Shown in pieces: positions 1-12,400 of a stretch of DNA of 64,000 nucleotides. The DNA comes from Schistosoma haematobium (lineage: Eukaryota; Platyhelminthes; Trematoda; Strigeidida; Schistosomatidae), in the NCBI RefSeq assembly GCF_000699445.3, contig NC_067196.1, positions 37,220,616-37,284,615 on the forward strand, given 5' to 3'. The notes under the pieces are model-generated. The model searched no databases. It saw nothing but the letters and a program-made list of their open reading frames with translations, and was not told the DNA's origin. The first letter of the stretch is position 1, and every line of letters starts with the position of its first letter. The position numbers and the translations under genes are program-made.

Positions 1-158
1 ATGGATGAACAAAGCTTAAATATTTACTGAACAGTTGTTAAACGAATTACCTTTGCAGGTAGTGACATACATTTAAAGGATGATTTTCATTCTGAACTGA
101 AGTTAATGAGAGATTCATTCACCACGAAGAGGCATTGAACAATCATTGTTATATAGAA

Positions 159-164
159 TTTAAT
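159..164 (-). promoter_or_regulatory. Possible poly(A) signal of gene A
   Basis: ATTAAA on the minus strand about 80 bases past the gene A stop. No AATAAA lies closer. A hexamer in AT-rich DNA is weak evidence. Confidence 0.2.
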
Positions 165-245
165 GTTAAAATCTACAACCGTTAAGGTGTAGAAGGATAT
201 CACAAACAGATCAATAAGTTTCACTGCGAAGAAGGAAGTCTACCA

Positions 246-460
246 TTAGTCAAGAAAACAAACACTTATGGTTCTCCCTAACTCATGATCATTATACTTT
301 GCAAATATCTCCAAGAAATTTAAACATATGAATATAGAGTATTGTGCCGCATCACAAAACTGAAGAAATACACTTACACCTTGACCAGGATGCCGATAAG
401 TCAAAGATTCTTCTTGTGTACCGTTGAAATTTATCCTGGAAACTGTATGACATATCGAAA
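246..460 (-). CDS. Gene A terminal exon (fused exons 6+7)
   Basis: The ttggttttag acceptor at 461-470 opens the exon in phase 1. It covers the region split between exons 6 and 7 in genes B and C: SICHTVSRINFNGTQEESLT, then a helix containing FCDAAQYSIFICLNFL. It continues to HELGRTISVCFLD and a TAA at 246-248. Aligned residues such as FC and the F...N...E spacing match gene B exon 7. A weak donor inside (a gttagg or gtgttt site) could still splice to an exon left of the window, so the stop is probable, not proven. Confidence 0.62.
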
Positions 461-3400
461 CTAAAACCAAAAATTTCAAAGTAGTCGAGTAATTTATCAG
501 CGCAACAAAGTAAATGAAATAATTTACTAGTGGGTGACGAAGGAAAATCGTGCTATTTAACTTATTGACTGAAGTGAAAATAAAGACAATTAAATTACGA
601 CTCCATTGCTCGATAATACCGTACTTGCCGTGAGATTTGAAGCTTCTAGGTTAAAATCTTTGTACGGTCGTTGATGAGGAATTTTAAGGAGATTAAATGT
701 AGGATGCAATAGATTTTCAGGGTATTTCCGTCCAAGGCATCTCTCATTTCATAAGAAAACTTAATTTTCTGAAATTCAAAATTGTAACCGACTTAATACC
801 ATCAAAAGTTCACTAGTACTGTGATTAAGTAAACTAAATGACTTTTTAGTACACTCAGCTTTCCTTTCACGAACCTTAACTACCTTGTGAACGTCTGTAT
901 AACTATAATCCAAATTCACGCTATACCACTTTCGATAGTTTCGAGTAAAGCATTATTATTCAGCCATGATGTTTTTCGAAGCTATGTCTGAGATTCTAGG
1001 ATCAAAGTTGTCAACTATCAAATTACTTATAATCATATTATTTCTACAGTATCATTATCACATACATATTTCGTTTCACCTTTTTATACAAATATAAGTG
1101 TTTATCTAACAAAATACGTTCTGAAGAGAAACATTATTTTATAGGACTCTAAATCACTGCAGGACGCGTATCATCACAATAGTAAAAAGTCATCGACTTT
1201 CAACATTGCGTCAAATATATCGATCGATTAGGCAGTGATTTATTCTCCGGTACAACAGTAGGGTCGCATTCAGTGGAGCAGACATTAATAAGACAACTGA
1301 ATAATAAAATTGGTAACCACTAGATGTAAAAATGAAGGCGACAAGTACTGTAAAGAGATGTCTAGTCAAAGGTCATTGATCGTAAGTAACCATATACGAA
1401 TATGTTTGTAGTCACGGAAAAAGAGCATCTTGTATCCAAATGAATATATTTTGGTAATATAACCAGAGAGACTTAAAAACTACTTTTATGTCGAGAATTG
1501 ATAGTTTTACTTTCTATACGAAAAAATTTTACTAGTATTCTCTGTGTTTTTTGTGACTTACAAAAACTTGATGTTATTCCTGCCATAATTCCTAAGAGAA
1601 GTCTAAAAGCCCATATACACCAATGTGTCCCAAGGTATCGCTTGCTAACTAAGGCACACAAAATGATATAAATAGTGGTTCCGAAAAAAGACATCCCAGC
1701 ACCAATATCATGTATTAATTCAACGTTAACTTGCTAAAAATATAAAAAAAATCAAAATAATATGAATAAATATGAACATATAATAAGAATGTAAGGTGAA
1801 TATTTATGACAGATGAAATTTTCTTGCTTCAAACGCCAACGTGTTATCCAATAACCTGCCAAGTCCCAAAAGCCACTCACTTGCACAAGGAAAATGAATT
1901 TGAACCGAATTTTTAACGATGTCGATGATTCCGCGTGTTCTGGATTCTACTTCTACCTAAAGTGTACTTATTCTACATACATCTGTGTCATAATGATATA
2001 CAGAGACAATCCACACAGGATGCATAAATCCCGACCAAGGCTATTATTACACATATTTTTATTGGGTAATTATTAGGTAACTGAATTATATATATCCTTT
2101 TATCATGAGCTTTCATTTGACCTATTGGATACTGTTATACGATTTACCATTCTTAACTTATTCCCAATTTATTAGTTACAGTCTCTTACACTCACAGTCA
2201 CTTTGGGGATGATTTGGCATAATTTTTATTTTTTATTTCATGGTGTGGTGCGGTCTGGTCTACTAGTATATAAACCACGTACGTCTGAAATACGCGATTC
2301 ATACAGTAGAAACTGAGACTAAATTCTCAGCTCAATGGGCAGGGCTAGGCAAGAAACACCAATAAAGATTAAGAGTTGACGCAAGGCTTCTAATGCTGCT
2401 TAACGTGTTATTGTGTGGTGTGTGCTACCGATGTCGACATAAGTAGTGTATAACGCTAGTCAGGGATAGAATATCTGGCAGTAGAAGGTTGAGGAGGAAA
2501 AGACGGGAACAGAAAACAATTGATTTAGAAATGCAGGAACAATGAAGTCTGAGACAATTAATAAACAATTTGCAAATGAAGCATTTACTGTATGGTTCTC
2601 AGATTTTACTAAGACGTTCTGCAATTTTGTGTTCAAATACATTCGATTGTCCCCACTGGTGTACTTATTCACCACAATAATTTTAACACAAGAACAAGGT
2701 TATATAAGTCGATATTCAGATTGTCGACTTTGTCACCTGATAACTAGCAGAGCATAAGCCATTATAAAAATATCACAGATCAGATAATGACCACCACAAC
2801 TCTGATCATCATTAAATGAAGTGCATTTAACAGATTATTAAAATAATAATCTTGAATGCGTAATTTATCTTATCATTAGCATATAAAAATGTAAGAACAT
2901 TATCGTTACAAACAAAAGAAAAAAGTTATTTGTTTCACGGGGCTTTGTTCACTAAACCTCTAAAAAACTGCAGGTCCTGGGTTTGATTCCCAGTCGAGAG
3001 TTGGATGCACCCTGCTGCTGATTGACGTCGTTTTCGGTAGTTATCTACCTAAGGACATCTGGAGATGCAAATTGTAAAAAAACACTGATTAATATCTTCA
3101 ATAATGATATGCGATTTACGTTTCGTTGTTCGATTTTACACGCCCAGTGATTTGCGGTTTTTCTTTAGAAGTTGTTGATGTTCATTTTATTTTCCATGGT
3201 TGTACAGTTATAAATTAGTCACTTCAGATAATGATTATAGGTGTTTTCTTTCAAATTATGTTATACAAACGATAAAGAAAGTTACAAAAAGACTTTTAGG
3301 TTAACAAATTTGATATTTCAGTTGTCCAAAGGCTTAACAGAATTTAGTATAATGATAAAAACCGATGGATGTAGACTGTTTTTGTTGACAGAACAGCACA

Positions 3401-6400
3401 ATCTGTTTCATGAGTACAAAAAGTCAAATATGGAAATGTGTATATACTTCAAGATGGATTTGATAGAAATTATACCACTGATTATCTGAAAGTTAAATAC
3501 TACTTTCCACTTCAGACTACGAGTTAATAAGCTAACGAATTTCACAACGAGATTTGGATTCAGAAATTTTTCCTATACTTGAACGTTTGTTCAAAAAAGT
3601 TTGATAAACAAACTGTACCCATTCATCGAAATTATAATCCGATTATATGTATGGGCAGCTCTTTACATTTATTACAGATACATGCATTTCAAATAGATTC
3701 ATTTATGTAAACTTACTTGGAAATTCCCAACCAATGTTAAACCAATTGAAGCAACTAGAGACAATAAAAGCATAAAGTTAAGAACACATTTTGGTTGATG
3801 TATGCCCATAAATTTTGTTCTCTCCAATGCGATTAAATACCAGAAAAAGGAGCATATCAAACCTATAGTAGTGAAAAAATCACAACGGATAAAAATTTCA
3901 CTAACTATATCAAGCTAAAAAGAACTTGTTTTTAAGTGGTTTAATAAGAATACCGAATATTTTGTATCTTTTTTAAGATTTGCAAATGATATTTAATATG
4001 TGAATGTTTATTTATAAGGTAAGACAGAACGATTTCAACCAAAATAAGAGAAAATTGACTTTATTGTAATTTAGCTGAGTTCCAAAGTTTTGTTTTACGT
4101 GTTGTCATTGTGACTTGTGAGTTGGTCTCATAATTTTACTTTATAGAACACGTCATTCATCATGTGATGAAAATTAATGTTTTAGCAAGTATTTATACAT
4201 TAAGTGAGGATCGATATTGTCATTGGATTTTTACCATAAGAAAAGGTTTGTAAATAAGCAGAAGAATTACTAATTCGTTAAACCAAAAGGTAGAAAAAAA
4301 TTATTCTAAAAAATCTGTGGTGCACACATTTACTATGCGAACATACATATGCAAGAATCATGCATAAAAATGCATATACTACATTACTACTTATAAACTG
4401 AGGTTTCCAATTAAACATAGCATTCTAACAGTTCACATCAATCAAATCAACTAATTAGTTTATGATTCAAAACAACAATAATAACGTTAGCATGAAACGT
4501 CTATAAATTTCGTTGTACTGAAATAGAAACAACACTAGTTTATTGTATAACAAATGAATAAAATTAAATTTTCTATCAATGAATAATAGGACGAAACGGC
4601 CGTCGAGTGCTTCCTGGTTTTCAATGGTGGCCTAGCATTGATCAGTTCATGATCTCAATTAAAAACTCAACAATCTCCACAATCCTATACTAATATTAAC
4701 ATAAAGCCGGTTTTCACTCGCCTAGGATTGAAAGGTGAGGAGATTTCATGAAGGATAGACGAAAGGCTTAAAGCAGTTCTGAAAAGAATGTTTCCTGTAG
4801 CCTAACTACTTTAGCACTAAACACTAAACGTTTCTTAAACGAATCAAAAGTGGATTAATACCCCTCTAAGATAATCTCTAAATGTGTTTACGAATCCACA
4901 TGTATTTGTGAAAGTAAAAACATAGAAGGGCTGAAATAGGGGATTGACAAGGTTTCCCAAACGTATTCGCTCAAAGCTGTGCTTGAAAGGGATTAAGGTA
5001 TTCATATGTGCGATCACCAGACATTTGATCGATAGTGCTCACAATACGGATGCAACAAAAATCTGTAATAATTAACAAATAGTAAACATCACTTCTATTC
5101 CGCTTTTCAGAGGCTATAAATTCAAGCGCTTTCAACTTGACCTCTGTACACAGAGCGAGTGTGCGGTAACCTTTTCGTCGTCATGAACGTTTGCCAATTA
5201 CATTCTTACTTTTGTGTACTTAATAACTTAAAATAAAACAAATTACAATTACACACACCTGTGGTATCAACTTGAATTTTGTGTCAGATAGGTGCTTTGA
5301 CTATCACTCATTTATTTACAATATTTTCTAGTCTCATGCACTTAGTTCCCTTTACTATCTTGAAGACAGAAAGAACAAAATATTGATCAGATAAATGCAA
5401 CAGAGACTTAACTGGCTCAACAGAAAGACAAATCATGAGCGTACTCAGGGAGTTATTGTAGAGGAAAAATATTAATAGCCTTCACCGCATATGTATAGCC
5501 TGCCGAAGATTCATAAATAGGGCATCTCGCTTAAGCTTATTTTGTCAACGGTAAATTCACCTCATCACAAAGTTGCACACCGGCTAGAGGAAAACTTAGA
5601 ATCCGATCGTCACCACTTAGCCTCTTTTCGATTTGCTGACAGTCTCAACCACATAAATATTGCTAGTAAGTCTATGGTTTCTTTTGATATGACATCTCTT
5701 CTTACCAAAATAACACTTCAGATAACCATAGACATAATTTTTGAGCAATCTAACCTCCTATCTCTACCAGTGCCAGAACTCGAACGACTGCTAAGTATGT
5801 ACACGAAAGATGTACAGTTTCAATTTGATGACACCATACGCCATCAAAATAGTGTAGAAATGGGAAGTCCACCTAGTTCTGTCCTAGCAGATTTACTCAC
5901 GGCTAACTTTGAAAAGACCAAGCTTAAAGGAGCGATTAATGAAATGATATGTTACGCAGGGTATGTTGACGATACTTTTATTGTATGTAACGATCAACAG
6001 CAGACAAAACACCTGGTTAACGTCTTTCGCGATGGTGATACAAATATTCAGTTTACCATGGAATACGAAAAGGATAATGAGTTCCACTTTTTCAACATTA
6101 CAGTACAACAGAGATAGGATGGTACAGTTCAACATTCAGCTTATCGAAAAGATACATGGGATGATATTTATATGAAGTTTAACAGCTTTTGTTCGATAAG
6201 TTACAAAACGGCACTTATCAAAACACTTCCACAGAAAGGAACGGACATGTACTTTCAATACACTGAAAGCAAAATTATTGAACGTTGAAGAAATCCTAAG
6301 AGGCAGTGGGCATCCAAAGGAATTTATTGAGCAATATAGGAAAAGTAAAGACAAAACACTCCAAGAAACTGCAGAAGAAAAGAAACCTATATTCATTCAA

Positions 6401-9400
6401 CTTGAGTCCAAAAGTGACGGCGTTTTAATGACGACAAGCAGTAGATTAAAAACGACATTGACTAAAACTTATCCTGTATGAAACAATATGTTCTTTACTC
6501 CAATCGAAGATCGACAGTTACACCTTTCATGTTACTGCCCACTGCGTATGCGAATTTACATGCACTTGTTGAAACATTCACATTTGTAGAACAGCAAAAA
6601 CGGCCCATGTCCGATTCCAAGAACACATCCTAAAATGTGCCAACTGAACTTAAGGCTTTTAACATTACTATTGCCAAATATTTCTGTGACACAAGGTATC
6701 AAGTTGACAGACTGAAATCTTTCAGCATTATCAATCGACAGCCAAATTCCACTTTTGTTAAACTTCTCGGAGCGATAGCCATCAAACGACTCAAGCCAGA
6801 TTTATGTATCCAAAAGGAAGTAGTTGCAAATCTTCCCTTATCATGACGATTTCATTATCAGTTCATTACATCACTCTTGCACCTGTTTTTCCCTCTTATT
6901 TTAGTTGCATCACTACCATTAAATTCATAATTTTATTTTTAGCTAACTGATCCCAACATATGGTATCTTAAATGCTTTTGATTTATGTTCAACTACATTA
7001 TATAATCAAGTAATTATTTTATCGCTATAATTTCTTACTAATATGTCTGATAATCTAGAATCCCATCTCACATATCATACGTCTTTGTAACACTTTATAT
7101 ATCTTCACCCTTATTACTCCACTATGATGATACATATCTATTTTTACTGTTATAAGCATGCAAACTTTACAGTGATTTTGATTTTTTTAATATCATAAAT
7201 TATAAGTAGGTGATGAAAGCCATACAAGATAAAATGAATTCACGTTATTTTGTTCAATTATTTGTTTCTAGTCATTGTCTACTATTATGATTCATAACTT
7301 CAACCTGATCTTCACATGACTTCATCTTCAACATATAAATACTATCAGTATAGAGTTGTGGAGATTGTTGAGTTTAGGTTGATATCACGAATGGATCGAT
7401 GTTAGATCATTATTAGAAACCTGAGAGCACTAGACAGCCGTTTCGTCCTAGTATCGGATTCCTCAGAAGTGCGCATTAAGACCGTTGGATGCCTACTCAG
7501 TGGTCTAGAAGTTGGGCGTTTGCGCGCGAGACCGAAGGTCCTGGATTCGAGTACAGCGTGCAGGATTGTAGATGAGCACTGTTGAGGAGTTCCAAAATAG
7601 GACGAAACGACCGTCTAGTGCTACCAGGTTTTAATTGGTGATCTAATATCGATCTATTCATGATATCAATCTAAATATAGATACCAATCAGCCTTAACTC
7701 CCTGATCTAATATACTGCTTCCTTTTCTTATTTCGTATGTCGTGTTGAACTAAACTTCATTGATTACAGTGTATAAAGATTTTTGCAACAATATTACCGA
7801 TGTAAATTGGAACGTCTGTAGCTGATGAGAAGCCTTGAAATCTAGTGAATCTATGTTATTTTGCAAATCTTGTTCTTTTCGCTTTATATAAATATCTATG
7901 TGCGGGTTTAGGATAACAGATCTTGGGTTTGGGCACGAAATTTATTCATCCGTTTGGTTAAAGGGCGTTTTGGGAATTTAGCTGATGTCAGTCAGTGAAA
8001 ACTTTAAATCTAATTGCTAACCCTCACCATCAACTGTAAATCATAGTCATCATTCTTCACACAGGTTTATAACTCTCATTTGGCCCTAGCAAGTGAGTGG
8101 ACATTTTCAAGGCCATTTTAACTTCGCCCAAAGGTCGGCCATAAATTATAGTCTCACCTTACGTAATTTCTACACAATTTAGAATGCATATCAACTTTAA
8201 AGTCTGTAATTTAATCCGTTATTTTAAAAACCCAGAATTTGATAAATTATCGCATTATAAAAAACTAAAAGTCATATTTCGTTAAACAACCGTGGGTGAC
8301 TTTATTCATCAAGAGAGGGTATTCTAATAAAATTGTCATTTGTAGCAACAATGCGTAGAACTATCAGTTGGCTTTCTTATTTTGAGCATGTAAATAATTT
8401 GCGGTTTAAGTCGAACGAGCTTCTTTCTAGCTGAAAAGTCGAACGATCATATTACTCCAGTTTCATTAAAATGTATTCATTTAGCTGAAACATTAAAAAT
8501 CAGATTGGTTGACAATATATTTTAAAAACTAGCCATTAAATCTATTCGAACAGACGGAAGTTATTCACTTTATAATGTGAACTCTATCATTGTTTAATAT
8601 GTATGTAAACTACTTTGAGCAAATAATTAATCAATGAGTATGTGCGAAACCATTATTCTGGAATACAACAATTTTTAAAAAAGCCTTTAGTTAGTTTTCT
8701 TCGATTGATGGTATTAAAGAATAAAATTTATCAAACCTTACTTGGATACAAGCTGTCTTCAACCCATATAACAGCACCAATCAATAAATAATGGTGTTGA
8801 GATTTTACTTGAAACAAATATGGAAATATAAAATACTAAAAATACTAAACAAACTGGATAGATTCACAAAATCGATAAATCCAAGTCTAATAATCTTATA
8901 GTTTACTTTTAATAACGTTATCACTTAGACTAAATAATGATTCCATCTTTTTAGATGATTATAGATGGCTATTAACAGTATAGATAAATAGGATTCATAG
9001 CCAAATGCACTGAAATTGTACGCAAACGCTAAGCTGTATTTAACAGCTTTTTTAATTCTTGAGTAAATTCCTCCAATGTGGTATTCAAATACCAAATAGC
9101 TAGTCTAGAAAGAATTTATCTATGCATGTCGATAGATTAGGTCAAGACTTCAAAGTTAATTTTCCCACTTTTATGAAGGACAGTACAAATGGTGAAAGAT
9201 GACTTGTCTTCTGGCTTATTTACCGTACAATAATCAGAGTGAAAGTATACAATATTAACAGTCAGAAAAGGTTTCAAACAAAATTGTCTTGAGAATTTCC
9301 GTCGCACAGTAGAAAAAGTACAGAGTAATTAACCATTAGTTTGGATTTCATTTCCAAATAAATCATTATTTTTATTACTTTTTCTCAACTTGTTTAAATC

Positions 9401-12400
9401 TACTTGAACTATAATTAAAATCGTGATAATTTCTTTTGCTGAATATACTTTCTTTGATAGAATTATGAAACTCAGACTTACTGATAAAAGCAGCTAAGTT
9501 TAATCCCTCACCAAATATACAACTTTCTGGTGGATAAGCACCTGTAGAGCTGAAAAAGCGTATAAAATATATTTAAAATGGGTTTTACGGTAACGTAGAC
9601 AAGAAGAACCATAGATTTCTATCAAACTATCGATTGAGGCATAAGAAAGTAATAATCCTTAAATTCGTTTACACATAAGCTAAGCCAATATCATATTCTT
9701 ATTTAAAATAAAAAATAAAGCCGTTTAGCTGAAAAAGTATATGAAATAAAGTAGCATCACATATATAAGATAAACTTTCTGATGAAATTCAGACGTCAAA
9801 CAGATCTAATGTTCATACCAAGGGCTAGACGTAGGGTCTATTGGTAAAAATATCAGTGTGTTATTCATTGGGTTAAAGAATAATGATGACCGCAGTATTA
9901 TCCAATAGATCGATATTTTTACAATTAGTAATATACGCATCCGATGATATGTCCCTTTGTTAAGGAAGAAATAACACACTTTCTTAGAAAACAAAGGTCG
10001 AAGATAGGCTTACATCAAGCTTCATCAGTAAAAAGATAAAGTCCAAACCTTCAAGATAATCGGCTACCTTCGATTAAAAAAAGATGATTTACTTAAATGC
10101 CCACGTCAAAGACCAAACAGATGCTAATAACTTAGAGAATAGGATTTCGAATGTCCTTGAAGGAAAATATTTTACAGAGACTATGAGAACAATGTCCTAT
10201 GGTCGACTTATATTTTCGGAAATCTCTCGTATCTGACCGCTTTTGAGTTTATTAGCTAAGTTACTTGTTCTTATGAATCAATGTATCCTGATATTTTGAT
10301 GTTTATTTTTCCTAAAAGCGTTCAAGAATATTATTTTGGGTGGGTAATTATGGACTACATAAATTGAATTGAAAGTCTTATAGTAGAACATGAAGTAGAT
10401 ATTAGCTCTAAAATCAAAACAGGACTCATTTTAGCAGCATTTAACAAAGTAATAAAGGCCTGTAAAACTTAATAGTTACCGCCTTATTGTGGTCTAGGAG
10501 CTCTCGATAAACAAATAAAAAGCCCGAACTAGGAATAAAAAAGAAATTCGTTTGACTTCTTTTGAGATTGAACCAACCAATAGTTCTTCTTTACATATCT
10601 TCATCCCCCTTTATCACGCAGTGGGACTCTTGCTTTTTATTTATACTTCTTTTTATTGACTACAATTCAGGTCCCAGGCTTATCTTACTGTGAAACGCAA
10701 TTCGTTTTGTAATTATCTTTATTTGCCTTATGTCTATTAAATACTCCAGCTCTTTTCAACCTATGATATAATTAACACATTATTCCAAGTCTATTATATG
10801 TTTTTCTGTGTTCGATCTGTCGTCTTTTTCATACTTCATAGTTGTAAAACATTATATACAAATGGTTGTACAACTCTGAAAATTAAATTTCCGCAAAAAA
10901 TCTCTTTGCTGAAAAACATTCATTTTTCCGTCTCACAGTGAGCTTTTTGTTTACTCGCAAACGCGATTGCATTTCCTGATAAGAAAAATGGCTTCAGTTC
11001 AAAAAGTCTAATTTTACATTTTATGTGACTCATTAGTTTAAGACTGTCTAATCAACCTGTATCATGAATGTATTTAGGTTATTTTGAATGAAATCTTACG
11101 TCGTGAGCTAGGGTTTCAAATCACTTACTGCTGACTTCTCAAGTATTTCCTCCGGATGTCCTCAATGCTTCCACGCAACTCACAATAATAGTGTATGATG
11201 CTCCAGACTTCAGTGCCCAATAAGTTACTGAGGTTAGTAAATTATTTTGATCATGAAAAAATTGGAAGCAGTCTACTTTGAAGCTACTAACTAGTCAAAA
11301 ACTTCAACTCATTAACCAAATTATTTTCTTGATTGAAGGAAAAATGTCAGTCAGATTTTAAATTTGGTATCATTTTAGACTTAATAAACATTCCTTAAAG
11401 GTGTATCAGTTATTAACAACTTCATTAAAGTTCAAAGCCCTGTCAAAAACATCACTATTGTTGCTAGCTCGTCAAACATTACAAATGATTTGTTTCAACC
11501 ATCTCTTATTTGCCTACGACCGAATTTTACATGGAAACACAAATTTCCGTCCTTGCATATCTGCAATCTGCTTACGTCTTCTATTTTTTGAAAGTTATAA
11601 ACCTCTCACAGTACTGTACATTGTTAGTGGGCTAACTAAAGAGTTTCAGATGGCTATTAATTTAACACAATCTAGATTAAATATAATGCAGTAATGCATT
11701 ATTACAATCAATATGTATTTACTTGCCTGATAAATGGCAATTCTGCATTTACATGTCCTCTATGGATGGAAATAAGATATCTATATTGAAGTAAACAAAA
11801 AGATTTTATTACATAATAAAATCATCGGGTTTAGTTCTAAAAGCAAATAACTTATAAAATGCTAATTTTTTACGAAAGATTGATTTAGTTAACAGATTAC
11901 ATTTTCAAGTTATGCTATTAAATAACAAGCAGTGAACTTACGGGACTGTATTTAACACTCATATCATATTGCTCTATTAGTACTCATCCAAAAACCCGTT
12001 TAACAAATAGGGATGTTCAAATACATCCATCTGAAATGACTCAAAAACTGTGTAGACTTGGATCGATAACTCATATTTTTATCTTATTAAGGTAAGAAGC
12101 AAAAGATAGTATATATATTCAACTGTATGATGAATCCACGACTGAATGTGTGAACTACTTCACGGAGTAATCCAAAAAAATCACACTTTAGTAGATCTTC
12201 ATCTACCTAAAATATTTATTCACACAATTTATGACCGCTCTTAGAATGCCAAAGGGGTATTTTTCAGTTTCAGGAAATATTTTTCTTACTACCATCTTCA
12301 AGTTAAATATTTGCGATATTCCAAACATATTGCAAATACCTGGTAACCTCCATATTTTTCTGATGCTATCTCAATAACGTTACATAGGGGTTATGTTTAT

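Larger units (their letters stand above)
3863..9481. other. Gene A intron between exons 3 and 4
   Basis: About 5.6 kb holding the Penelope-like element, three hammerhead SINE pieces and repeat R1. The rest is AT-rich with no exon-like ORF that I can support. Confidence 0.6.

Noticed and set aside
11401..11694. 97-codon open frame on the plus strand
   Set aside because: No start context, no recognisable motif and no similar copy. It lies within a gene A intron, and AT-rich DNA gives such frames by chance.
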